A DNA stretch of 64,000 nt, from NCBI RefSeq assembly GCF_002994745.2, contig NC_037089.1:81430347-81494346 (forward strand). Direction: 5' to 3'. Position 1 is the first letter of the stretch. Each line of letters starts with the position of its first letter. The position numbers and the translations under genes were made by a program. This DNA comes from Rosa chinensis. Lineage: Eukaryota; Streptophyta; Magnoliopsida; Rosales; Rosaceae. The notes below the pieces were generated by a model. The model searched no databases, had not been told where the DNA came from, and was given only the letters and a program-made list of their open reading frames with translations. Positions 34,259 through 44,501 of this stretch are shown piece by piece.

Positions 34259-36278
34259 TGATAGGAGCATTTTAATGTGATATTTTAATAGTTAATTCCT
34301 CACATTTTGCTTAGTTAATTCCTTAACTGAATCGATTTTAATTCAATTTCTATTTTTAGGTACATTGGAGTAAATGAAGGTGAAATGAGCGTTAGGTCCA
34401 TAATTACCTAGAAATGATGGAGAAGAATGAAAATGCACTAAAAAGTCAACCTTGAATATTTTCTTACTCCGGCTAGGAGAATCAGAGCCAAGCAAGGAAG
34501 AATGAGCGGCCGCCTGACCAAATGAACTTCAAATGAGCTGAAACCTTCCAGATCCATTCTAGACACCCAAAGGATCATTTCTTATGAAGAGTTCCAGAGA
34601 AAAATATGAGTGGAAGGCCTTCAAACAATCAGCCCAATTCTCTACAGAAGCAAAACCGGAAAACTGGACCTGTAAGAGGTCCAGCAGCATTTCCGGCCCA
34701 ACCACATGGCAAGAAATTCTGAAATTTTACCACAGTAATCTACACTCATGGTGGATAATTTCATATGAAGAAGTCGAAGGCATATAATGAAGTCTTGTTG
34801 GAGAAATAATTGAAGGAATAAAGGGGCAGAAACTGACTTGAAAACAGCTCAACACCACATATTCATGTTTCCCACCCACATGAAGAAAGCATTTCTTTTT
34901 CCTTGGATACATTTTTCTACTCTAAAAGATCATCATCACTTCCACATTTCTTCACCTTCATGCTTTGCTTTCATCATTACCTCATCTTTTACATATTTTA
35001 CAAACCACTCTCATACTCCACTTTCATTATTTTTCTTCATCTCATCATTTCACTCTTCTTTTTCCTCCCTATTTAAACACTTTCTCCTCTCACTCTCAAT
35101 CACCAATTCCTTCATCCATTCCATCTTCTTTGTCTCTCCATTTCCTTTCCATTTTCCCTCTACATTCCTTCATCCATCTCATCTTCTTTGTCTCTCCATT
35201 TCCTTTCCATTTTCATTTTCCATTCTCTAGTTCTTAGTTTTACATTTTCAAGTAAAGAGAAGAAGAAGAAGCCGTGAGGACATAGCCTCCATCGTCCACC
35301 TTGAAGACTTGCTTCCAAGATTCAAGATTCCAACGTTCAAGCTCTCCATCTTCATCTCCCCTCACGGTGTAATTCATTCTTTTTCCTTGTAATGATCTTT
35401 TGTTTTCCTTGTTTGAATTCATATGAACTTGTTTCTAGTTAACAAATAATGTTAAGGGCAAAGTTTAAAGCCCGTTTATATGTTTTGAGATAAAGTTGTG
35501 ATTTCTATATGTTGATTTTTATGTTGCTTATGTGGGTTTGTTTAATTAAATTTGCATGATAGAAAACTTTTGTATTTTAATCTTATGTGGTTGCAAACAC
35601 TTAGGGTTTTGATATAATTGGTGCTAGGTTTAAGAACATGAAATCGACTTTTCGTTTTGTGTAAACTTGAATCAAAGTAGTAAAGGTTTTGTGCAAAGAC
35701 CGAATTTAATTAAAGAGGATTGCAATTAGGTGGACTTTTCCATACTAAGTTGTACACTTGAGTTGATAGCCTTTCTCTATGTCTAATGCGTTGAACATGT
35801 CATGATTGACTAGCTTTCTAGGGCTTGATTGCATGTTTGATAGGATTAATATAGGTGCTTTCGCTTAGGTTAATTAGCATTGAAAAGTAAAATATGGGAA
35901 ATCATTTGCTTTCGAATGTTTCACATGATCAACTCCTCTCTCATGACATTTAAAATCAACTATAGGAATTGTAATTGGATTTCTTACATATGGATGTGGT
36001 TTTGATCTTTGTTCCTTGCGTTCCACCCTTGTATATATGTTTTTACATTTTCTTTATTTTATTTATTTTAATTTTAATTTTAAGAATCCTAATCCCCCCC
36101 CCTTATTTTGTTACTTGTATATATTTCTATTCTTTATTTTATTTTGTAAATAATACTTTTCTTTATTTGTTTCATAATTACAAGTGTACCCTCAATCCCC
36201 GGATAGAACGATCCCTATTTGCTTATACTACTAACGATATTTCAGGGTTAAATTATGCGCTTGCTTCGAGCGACATCA
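34259..36278 (+). repeat. 5' LTR of the WUS-carrying element
   Basis: TGATAGGAGCAT to GCGACATCA. TATTTAAAC at 35070-35078 is the likely core promoter, followed by a CT-rich leader. The CCCTCAATCCCCGG block is near the 3' end. Apparent open frames at 34838-35237 are low-complexity, CT-rich LTR sequence. Confidence 0.95.
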
Positions 36279-36283
36279 ATTTT

Positions 36284-36301
36284 TGGCGCCGTTGCCGGGG
36301 A
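36284..36301 (+). other. Primer binding site, tRNA-Asp
   Basis: TGGCGCCGTTGCCGGGGA, five bases after the 5' LTR. It complements the acceptor end of plant tRNA-Asp, the primer used by Athila/Tat-type and related elements. Confidence 0.92.
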
Positions 36302-37494
36302 TTGAAAAATCACTTGCTAAATTGTATCATTTATTGTATATATATTTGTTGTATATAAATTGTTTAAAACTTAGTTTAAATATTATTTATATTATTGAAC
36401 ACGAATTTTAATTGTAGGTTGTAAATTGAGAGGAATAGGTGAAGTCTCTTTTGTTAATATTGGCCTAAACCCCTTATTGGTACCTAGCTCAGGTCCCTTA
36501 AGGTTGAGGGCGGCCTTTATTAACACTTGTTGAACTGTCTTCACACTTATGAACTTTTTCATATTAGTAAGTATAGCCTATGTGGAATGGTGTCTAGGAA
36601 GGGGACAACGTTCATGACGGGTTTTTGAATCCAGAAGTGCTTGCAAATGGGCCTAAACCACTATGTGGGAGTAGCTCATGCCAAAATGGATTTTTCCTCT
36701 CGTGTTCGTCCTCCCCCACCTGGCCATTTCAGTAAGGTTGCCCAAACGATTTGAAAGGGAGTTTGTGTCTAGGCGACTATACTTGGGCCGCACGTCCACT
36801 TGATTTACCGCTTGGAATTTGATTCGATATCAATAATGTTTATAATAAAAGAAATACTTGTGAATACTCTATACGTGTAAATTATTTTGTTGTTTCACAC
36901 TTTAAACTTGTAAAAATACTTTTCACGTTTTATACTCACTTGAGTACTTAACTTGTGTCTTATGTACAATATACTTGTTAATTATACTTGTAGTTTGTAA
37001 TTAATAGTTATACTTGTTTTTATTTTGTATTTCTTTGTTAATTATAGTTACTAACTTTATTTAATGTAGGTACTGTCTGGCTGCAAGACGTAAAATACAA
37101 GCGCTACTTGGGAGGCAACCCATGCAAATCAGATTTGCTTTCTCTTTCCCTATTTCTTTTTATTTTTCAATTTTTCTCTTTAGTTTTTATTTTAAGATTT
37201 GTTTTCGTAAATGTCTTCTATCTATGCTTACTTATTACATTGCATGCTTTTAATTGATTACATTGAGGATAATGCAATATTTAAGTGTGGGGGAAGAGAT
37301 TTATATTTTTGTCTTTCATTTTGAGTCCTATATATATATTTGTCTTTTATTTTTGAGTCCTTTATATAAAAAAAAATAAAATATAAAAAAATATATATAT
37401 AAAAAAAAATTTGCATTCATTCAGTCTTATTAAATTCAGCTATTTACAAAAAAAAAAAATTTAAAAAAATATAATAATAATAATAATAATAATA
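36302..37494. other. Retrotransposon interior, non-coding; first 3'-UTR-like motif set
   Basis: No protein frame. At 37110-37135 it has TTGGGAGGCAACCCATG and CAGATTTGCTTTC, and at 37255-37300 TACATTGAGGATAATGC and AAGTGTGGGGGAAGA. These are 3' end motifs of Athila/Tat elements and are repeated, diverged, at 39272-39490. A-rich tracts lie at 37364-37480. Confidence 0.7.
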
Positions 37495-38094
37495 CTAAGC
37501 CATGTCTGCATCTCTGTAGGAGTTGAGACTGAGCTCAAGGGAAATGTGAGAGCCACCGCCATAACCGCCACCTCCCTCGGAAGTAGTCTTCATGTTGCCC
37601 AAGATGTCCTCACCATGCATGGGGAATAGTGGAAGGGTTTCAATCTCCTGGTGATATTCTCCTCGTTGTTCCATGATCGATCCATCAGCACCATAGCCGA
37701 CACGTGACCCAAAGTTTAGATCAATGGATCTGTCAGTGGATCTATCATTACTAGTAGAACCAGTGGAACCAAAATTGAGATCGAGAGATCCACCAACCGG
37801 AACGTTCCGAAATTCCTTCAACTTCTGCCTCTCACTAGCCTTGAGGTTCTGGAACCAAAAGAAGACGTTTTTGTCCTCGATCTGCCCATACTGTTTCAGA
37901 TGAAGGCAGATCTCTTGAATCTGCTCTGGAGTTGGGTACTTAAAACCCTTATCATAGTAAAGGCCCTTGAGGATTCTTAGTTGAGGCGGTGTGGGAGCCC
38001 ACCGGTTATTAGTCCCGGCTGCTTGGTTGTTTCCTCCATCCTCGATTTGTTGCTGGGTCTGTTGCTCCATTAGTTGCAGAGTTCGTGGTTCCAT
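37495..38094 (-). CDS. WUS: WUSCHEL-type homeodomain protein, captured by the retrotransposon
   Basis: An intact, intronless 199-codon frame, antisense to its carrier; ATG 38094, TAG 37495-37497. Residues 31-95 form an atypical WOX homeodomain: [20 protein letters not shown], then [15 protein letters not shown]. Helix 3 keeps W80, F81, Q82, N83 and K85; residue 87 is Ser where WUS proteins usually have Arg. The WUS box TLPLFPMH is at 153-160, and an EAR-type motif LELSL is at 186-190. Both together point to the WUS clade, whose members repress or activate target genes in shoot and floral stem cells. Two DLNFGS repeats (106-110, 126-130) resemble extra repression motifs. It is shorter than typical WUS (about 280-300 residues), mostly in the spacer. 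WUS genes normally have introns, one within the homeodomain; none is here, suggesting capture of a spliced transcript. Expression is untested. Confidence 0.92.
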   Translation of the reverse strand: MEPRTLQLMEQQTQQQIEDGGNNQAAGTNNRWAPTPPQLRILKGLYYDKGFKYPTPEQIQEICLHLKQYGQIEDKNVFFWFQNLKASERQKLKEFRNVPVGGSLDLNFGSTGSTSNDRSTDRSIDLNFGSRVGYGADGSIMEQRGEYHQEIETLPLFPMHGEDILGNMKTTSEGGGGYGGGSHISLELSLNSYRDADMA

Positions 38095-38700
38095 GTTGAT
38101 GAAGAAATGATTTGAGTTTCGAAAGAAAGGCTGAAGGGTTGAGAGAGAAAGGCTGGAACTCGGAAGAATTTTCTTTTGGAGTGAATAGTCGCTCCCTCAG
38201 AATGCACCTATTTATAGAACGAGTGAACGGATCTCCACCGTTGGATGGACGATCTCTGAGATTAAATCTACGCGTTGGATTAAAGTCACCCGAAAACACG
38301 GAAAAGCTGTTGGTGCGTGGAAGACACGTGGGGGAACCAAACGAATCTCGAGGAGCTGTGACAGACAAGCTACAGCAGAAAGCAAGTTTAATTGCCGTGA
38401 ATCAAGGAAAAGAAAGGACGCGTGGGGGAATCAAACGAATCTCGAGGATCCGTGACAGACAAGCTATAGCCGAAAGCATGCCATAAATCCAGGAAAAGAA
38501 AGGAATATTTACACGTGGGGGAGTTTCTTGGGCCGTGAACTATCATAACTCTTCTCCTTCCCGGAGAAGCTTTGTTAAAACCGTGTGCCTGTTGAGATTT
38601 CTACCCTATTTTGTGTTTTACATATAAATCCTTTTTTGTCTCCTCCAGATTTTACTAAGGTTTGTCTAAGCGTGCAGTTTCAAATTCCTTCTACTTCCTC
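38095..38700. promoter_or_regulatory. Bidirectional promoter-like region between the two captured frames
   Basis: On the minus strand CTATAAATAG at 38208-38217 lies about 115 bp before the WUS-type ATG. On the plus strand TATAAATC at 38623-38630 lies about 75 bp before ATG 38701. The spacer between them holds the 94/93 bp G-box repeat. The layout is that of two divergent genes with their own core promoters. This is inferred from motifs alone. Confidence 0.55.
38324..38521. repeat. 94/93 bp tandem repeat with ACGTG cores
   Basis: Units start at 38324 (ACACGTGGGGGAACCAAACG), 38418 (ACGCGTGGGGGAATCAAACG) and 38511 (ACACGTGGGGGAG, partial). Each starts with an ACGTG- or CGCGTG-type core; the first and third are true CACGTG G-boxes. 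Each full unit also shares CGAATCTCGAGG, GTGACAGACAAGCTA and GAAAAGAAAGGA. Confidence 0.9.
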
Positions 38701-39231
38701 ATGGCTCGAACCAAGGTAACCCCTCGCAGGGGCGTAAATCAACGCCGTGTTCTCTCTTTGGAGGAAGAAGGTCGTCAAGCGGCCACTAGAGCTGGGCTTA
38801 CTCGTCCATGGGACCATCGTCCTATCCGTGAGCGTACCCGCAGTCCCCCTCCTCTGCCTCGTCGCTCTCCCAGACTGCATCCCGGAGAGTCTTCTTCCTC
38901 ACCAGCTGCTCGTGCTCCTCGGCCTATGGCCACCCTGGAAAGCTTGTCGAATTCGATTGATGATTTGCGTTCCTCTCTCCGCGATGGTATTATGGTCACA
39001 GATTGGAGAGTCAATTGCATGATCGATTACATCTCTGAGATGAACTGCTCTTTGATCCGCTGTCACATTGCAATAAACAAGCTTGCTCAGGAAGTCAATA
39101 ACTTGCAGAGTTATCCTCCTGGGTTTCCTCGCAAGGACACTACTGCATCACACCATGAGAACTCTCCTCCGGAGGCTGAAACCAGCAAAAGGGCTGCCAC
39201 TCGCCCGCATACCGCTCCTCCAAAGGAGTAA
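38701..39231 (+). CDS. Unknown 176-residue protein with a histone-H3-like N-terminus, retrotransposon-borne
   Basis: Open from ATG 38701 to TAA 39229-39231. The N-terminus MARTKVTPRRG resembles the histone H3 tail (Ala-Arg-Thr-Lys at 2-5, then Thr and Arg). A basic, Pro/Arg/Ser-rich segment follows (RSPPPLPRRSPRLHP), then a probable helical region (LESLSNSIDDLRSSLRDG to KLAQEVNNLQ) and a hydrophilic tail. There is no zinc knuckle, protease or polymerase motif. It could be a remnant of a gag-like gene of the parent element or a second captured host sequence. It faces away from the WUS-type gene. Function unknown; I call it coding because it is open, starts at the first ATG after a TATA-like box and is not low-complexity throughout. 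Confidence 0.5.
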   Translation: MARTKVTPRRGVNQRRVLSLEEEGRQAATRAGLTRPWDHRPIRERTRSPPPLPRRSPRLHPGESSSSPAARAPRPMATLESLSNSIDDLRSSLRDGIMVTDWRVNCMIDYISEMNCSLIRCHIAINKLAQEVNNLQSYPPGFPRKDTTASHHENSPPEAETSKRAATRPHTAPPKE

Positions 39232-41235
39232 ATGGAGGTACAAGTCTAGGCTGAAAGACTTTAAACATTAAGCGATGCATGGGAGGCAACCCATTTCAAC
39301 CGTATCTGTGGAGGAGACATCAAACGCAGATTTGCTTTCTTGAACTCTTCCTTCTATTTTATTTTCATGAATTTTAGGTTGTTTTAGGTTTCGTTGTGTT
39401 AACTTTCTCTTCTATGCTTGATTTATGCTTTGCATGATTTTTATTTGTTTATACATTGAGGACAATGCATGAATTAAGTATGGGGGAAGGATTATTGCTT
39501 TATTGTGTTTTTAGTAGTTAGTATATAAAAAAAAAAAAAATAGTTGATGTTGGATTGTGTTTTTATTGTGTTTTTAATTGATGTTGTGATACACTAAGGT
39601 ATATTGGATTAAACATAGTCTTGAAAAAGGGTAGCTGTTTCAGTCCCATTGCACATCGAGACTCCATGTTCCCGTACCTAAGTGTTGAAATTAAATTAAA
39701 TTGTAAAAAAAAAATGTTGGTTTTAGAGTGTTTTTGTGTGTTTGAGTCTTAGGATGCTCCTAACGTCTAGGATGAACATGTCTCCGAATTCATGGCTGAA
39801 GGTTTTCACAATCAAAATAGGACTTAATTGAATTCTGTGGTTAATCGACATTGTGATGCTTGTATGAAGATTTGAGATAGGATTGTAACTTGGTTCATTA
39901 AGCATGCTAGGATTAAGTCTGATTCATTTGACCCAAGTGAGCTGTTGAGCTAAAATACTTTCTTTTTGAGTGCTTACTGATAATTTCAGAATTTCATGGC
40001 TGTATTTGCAAAACCTCATCTTTCTTTGAAAATCCAATGATCATGTGCCATAGATTTTAATGGACTAGAGAGTACTAGAACTCGGCTGTTGTGACTGTCA
40101 AAACTTGTATGCCATAATATGCACTGATCCTGGATAGGATAGAAGGCATTAGGGTAACCACCAAAGCCAAACAAGCATGTGTCCCCAATTGTGCCCGTCG
40201 TGGGACTCCTTAGAATGAACCCCTTTGAGCCTACGTTGAAAACCTTTGTTTCATCACCCTCACTACCCTACCATGAGCTTAGTACAGGATATCTCTACCC
40301 TTGTCTTAAGGACTTCGTAGAGCATGACATAGTATGTAGGGGTGACGATGAAAGACAAGTATGGGGTGGGAAAAATCCAAGAAAAAAAAATTTTTTGCCT
40401 TGAAAAGAAAAAGAAAGAAAGAAAGAAAGAAAGAAAAGCGGCAAAAGAGAAGAAAAATTGAAAAGAAAACTCTTGGGAAAATGTTGAAGTGTGGTTTTGG
40501 ACTTGCAAATTTGTAGAAGGCTCAAAGTTGAAAATTATGCCTTTGTCCATTCCCATGTTGGTTAGAGTGAAGGTTTGGCCCAAAACAATGATATTTGGTC
40601 TACAAAAATGATGACATAAGGTGGTCCTTATATGCTCTGCTAGGTCCTTAGGATTTTTTTGTATCCTTAATCTTCATTTCGAAAACCCTAGCTTAGCCCC
40701 ATTACAACCTGTTTTAAGTGCTGACTTGATCCTTGAGATGGGCAGTCTTTGGTTAGTGGAGTCAGTTACGCAGTCGAGCTTATGGTTTAGGTCCATTTGT
40801 GCACTTAGTCATTTCATGAGGTCTTTAAAAATTCTTCACAAAATGTGTTTATTGATGAAATATGCAAGCTGTTTGTTGCCTTACAATTTGTTCTCTTGCA
40901 TATACTTGAGTGTGAAGCTTTTAAGCATAGCCATTTCTGAGAGAAAAATCGAGAGTATGCCCTGTAAGTTTGGATTGGACTTGTTCGAAACATGCTATCA
41001 TTCACTGTATAACTTAAGTTCTCCATATCTTGCTTAGTCATATGAATGTCACAGGTTTATTAACTATGGAATTATCTTTGTGATTTTGATTAAGTGTTTA
41101 ACGTGAAAGCCATGAGTTTGGAGTCTCTGAGACAACAGTTAGGAGCAATAGAGTCATTTACTTGCCTTTTGTCAAGTCTTTGTTCTGTTTTGGATTTTTT
41201 TTGTTTTGTTTTGCTAAGGGACTAGCAAAAGCTAA
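39232..41235. other. Retrotransposon interior, 3' non-coding; second 3'-UTR-like motif set
   Basis: It begins with CATGGGAGGCAACCCATTTC (39278-39297) and CAGATTTGCTTTC, then ACATTGAGGACAATGCATG and AAGTATGGGGGAAGG (39450-39490), paralleling 37110-37300. The rest is AT-rich, including an (AAAG)n run at 40405-40438. Frames such as 40621-41037 have no recognisable domain. Confidence 0.65.
40405..40438. repeat. (AAAG)n microsatellite
   Basis: About seven AAAG/GAAA units inside the retrotransposon interior. Confidence 0.9.
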
Positions 41236-41248
41236 GTGTGGGGGAATT
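41236..41248 (+). other. Polypurine tract
   Basis: AGTGTGGGGGAATT-type purine run directly before TGATAGGAGC of the 3' LTR, the expected second-strand priming site. Confidence 0.85.
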
Positions 41249-43268
41249 TGATAGGAGCATTTTAATGTGATATTTTAATAGTTAATTCCTCACATTTTGC
41301 TTAGTTAATTCCTTAACTGAATCGATTTTAATTCAATTTCTATTTTTAGGTACATTGGAGTAAATGAAGGTGAAATGAGCGTTAGGTCCATAATTACCTA
41401 GAAATGATGGAGAAGAATGAAAATGCACTAAAAAGTCAACCTTGAATATTTTCTTACTCCGGCTAGGAGAATCAGAGCCAAGCAAGGAAGAAGGAGCGGC
41501 CGCCTGACCAAATGAACTTCAAATGAGCTGAAACCTTCCAGATCCATTCTAGACACCCAAAGGATCATTTCTTATGAAGAGTGCCAGAGAAAAATATGAG
41601 TGGAAGGCCTTCAAACAATCAGCCCAATTCTCTACAGAAGCAAAACCGGAAAACTGGACCTGTAAGAGGTCCAGCAGCATTTCCGGCCCAACCACATGGC
41701 AAGAAATTCTGAAATTTTACCACAGTAATCTACACTCATGGTGGATAATTTCATATGAAGAAGTCGAAGGCATATAATGAAGTCTTGTTGGAGAAATAAT
41801 TGAAGGAATAAAGGGGCAGAAACTGACTTGAAAACAGCTCAACACCACATATTCATGTTTCCCACCCACATGAAGAAAGCATTTCTTTTTCCTTGGATAC
41901 ATTTTTCTACTCTAAAAGATCATCATCACTTCCACATTTCTTCACCTTCATGCTTTGCTTTCATCATTACCTCATCTTTTACATATTTTACAAACCACTC
42001 TCATACTCCACTTTCATTATTTTTCTTCATCTCATCATTTCACTCTTCTTTTTCCTCCCTATTTAAACACTTTCTCCTCTCACTCTCAATCACCAATTCC
42101 TTCATCCATTCCATCTTCTTTGTCTCTCCATTTCCTTTCCATTTTCCCTCTACATTCCTTCATCCATCTCATCTTCTTTGTCTCTCCATTTCCTTTCCAT
42201 TTTCATTTTCCATTCTCTAGTTCTTAGTTTTGCATTTTCAAGTAAAGAGAAGAAGAAGAAGCCGTGAGGACATAGCCTCCATCGTCCACCTTGAAGACTT
42301 GCTTCCAAGATTCAAGATTCCAACGTTCAAGCTCTCCATCTTCATCTCCCCTCACGGTGTAATTCGTTCTTTTTCCTTGTAATGATCTTTTGTTTTCCTT
42401 GTTTGAATTCATATGAACTTGTTTCTAGTTAAAAAATAATGTTAAGGGCAAAGTTTAAAGCCCGTTTATATGTTTTGAGATAAAGTTGTGATTTCTATAT
42501 GTTGATTTTTATGTTGCTTATGTGGGTTTGTTTAATTAAATTTGCATGATAGAAAACTTTTGTATTTTAATCTTATGTGGTTGCAAACACTTAGGGTTTT
42601 GATATAATTGGTGCTAGGTTTAAGAACATGAAATCGACTTTTCGTTTTGTGTAAACTTGAATCAAAGTAGTAAAGGTTTTGTGCAAAGACCGAATTTAAT
42701 TAAAGAGGATTGCAATTAGGTGGACTTTTCCATACTAAGTTGTACACTTGAGTTGATAGCCTTTCTCTATGTCTAATGCGTTGAACATGTCATGATTGAC
42801 TAGCTTTCTAGGGCTTGATTGCATGTTTGATAGGATTAATATAGGTGCTTTCGCTTAGGTTAATTAGCATTGAAAAGTAAAATATGGGAAATCATTTGCT
42901 TTCGAATGTTTCACATGATCAACTCCTCTCTCATGACATTTAAAATCAACTATAGGAATTGTAATTGGATTTCTTACATATGGATGTGGTTTTGATCTTT
43001 GTTCCTTGCGTTCCACCCTTGTATATATGTTTTTACATTTTCTTTATTTTATTTATTTTAATTTTAATTTTAAGAATCCTAATCCCCCCCCTTATTTTGT
43101 TACTTGTATATATTTCTATTCTTTATTTTATTTTTGTAAATAATACTTTTCTTTATTTGTTTCATAATTACAAGTGTACCCTCAATCCCCGGATAGAACG
43201 ATCCCTATTTGCTTATACTACTAACGATATTTCAGGGTTAAATTATGCGCTTGCTTCGAGCGACATCA
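41249..43268 (+). repeat. 3' LTR of the WUS-carrying element
   Basis: 2,020 bp, differing from the 5' LTR by eye at about five bases (for example near 41493, 41583, 42232, 42366 and 42436) plus two single-base indels in homopolymers near 43090 and 43133. Confidence 0.95.
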
Positions 43269-43577
43269 TGAGTTCACATGGACAGTGACTTGGCCAGTTA
43301 CTTTGTCAGTTACATGGACAGTGACTTGGCAAGTGACAATAAGTTTAAAATAGAAATTTAACTTAATTAAATTATTACCCTGATGGTGCATTTTGCCAGT
43401 ATTTCTGGACTCTCCTCTTGGTGTCCTGGTCCATAAAATTGTATACTTTGCTCTCCTCCCAGTTTACGACCTCAGCAGGTATCTGTTTCTCTTCTGGCTC
43501 TTTATTGATTTGTGCATTTTCTGCAGCATCCATCTCTCTTATTGCTTCCAGAACATCCTCTGGTAAATCGTCCATCT

Positions 43578-44229
43578 CTGGAACTCACAACATAATGAAG
43601 TGTAGAAATTTGTTTAGGGAATAGGATAGGTTATATAAGTTATATAGGAAATGACTATATAGGTTATATAGTCATTTCCAAATATTAAAAAATTTCATTT
43701 TTTTAATATTTTCTTGCAGATATTGCTTCGGTATATAAAATTTTGTCTGATATGATACCTTTTAAAGTAAGTAAGTGGCTAAGTTACAGAGAAACTGAAT
43801 GTCACTGGAAATGGCGACCTGAATGTCACTGGCCAAGTCACTGTCCGTCTTAAATAACTGGCAAAGTCATAGACAACGTAACTGCCAAAGTAACTAGCCA
43901 AGACACTGCATGATTTGGCAAAATAATTGTAAAAGGTAATGTCATGAGCAAATACATAAAGCAAGTAACTGGCCAAGTCACTGGAAAAGTAACTGACAAA
44001 GTCACTCACTAGCAAAAGACAAGACATTACAAAACTGATCTTTTTATTTTTAATTGCAGCGTGCCGCTGCACAAAGCACACTGTAAAAAAATTCATATCC
44101 TTACATGCATTATAAAGTAACTGCCCATGTCACTGGCCAAGTAACTTAAAAAATAATGTCAGGAGACAATAAATACAACTAGAAACTGTAAAAATTGAAG
44201 TCACTACTTATATCACTGTCTATATTTAA
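43578..44229. other. MULE interior with scattered GTCACTG repeats
   Basis: Spacer or intron sequence of the inverted Ulp1 fragment, with AAGTCACTGG-type units at 43790-44010 and 44110-44220. A palindromic GCAGCGTGCCGCTGC lies at 44056-44070. Confidence 0.6.
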
Positions 44230-44501
44230 AATTACCTACCCAACCCTTCAACTTCCAGAAAACTGCCACTGGCAGTTATCCTCCCGAGGGCGACTATATC
44301 TCTTGGTTCATTTTACAATATCTTTTCACAATTTCAAAAATCAGACAAACCGCTCGAAGATTTTCTCTCCGGCTAAAACAGCGAACAACGACTGATTTCC
44401 GCCACCGTCAACCGTGGGTAAGCAAGAGTGATTCACCGACTAAGCCCCAAATTCTACGGTTCTACAAATTCACCGACTAAGAGTGCTCGTCAAACAGCCG
44501 C

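Larger units (their letters stand above)
34259..43268 (+). mobile_element. Complete non-autonomous LTR retrotransposon carrying a WUSCHEL-type gene
   Basis: LTRs of 2,020 bp at 34259-36278 and 41249-43268; target duplication TGAGT at 34254-34258 and 43269-43273. The primer site TGGCGCCGTTGCCGGGGA (36284-36301) is complementary to the 3' end of tRNA-Asp. The purine tract GTGTGGGGGAATT lies just before the 3' LTR. The 4,970 bp interior lacks gag, protease, RT and integrase, so movement must depend on another element's proteins. It holds an antisense WUS-type frame, a sense frame of unknown function, and two copies of Athila/Tat-like 3' motifs. By eye the LTRs differ by five substitutions and two 1 bp indels. 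It sits in an intron of the inverted Ulp1 fragment inside the MULE. Confidence 0.97.
33174..43577 (-). pseudogene. Truncated Ulp1-like protease fragment, inverted, intron hit by a retrotransposon
   Basis: Minus-strand exons: 43577-43379 (MDDLPEDVLEAIREMDA... to YWQNAPSG), about 33683-33497 (VYFWDGRRFGAQVS... to NPLCW) and about 33402-33174 (LTVYYVHLYLCEPLFQN, FHHTLLIFDKE). They align with the exons at 48866-50319, 50830-51016 and 51120-51347 of the plus-strand gene. Protein similarity is only moderate, so the two are distinct lineages. The catalytic His region is present, but the exons with the catalytic Gln and Cys are missing. The first intron holds GTCACTG-type repeats and the complete retrotransposon 34259-43268. 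The fragment cannot be active. Confidence 0.8.

Noticed and set aside
34838..35237. Phe/Ser/His-rich frames in the LTR, repeated at 41828 and in reverse at 47617-48013
   Set aside because: CT-rich low-complexity LTR sequence, open by composition and present only because the LTR is repeated.
37495..38094. WUS-type frame as a normal host gene into which a retrotransposon inserted
   Set aside because: The frame is inside the element, between the primer site and the polypurine tract, and the TGAGT duplication flanks the LTRs, not the gene. No WUS exon or intron lies outside.
40621..41037. 138-codon frame in the retrotransposon interior
   Set aside because: No gag or pol motif, no similarity recognised, and it lies in the AT-rich region before the polypurine tract.
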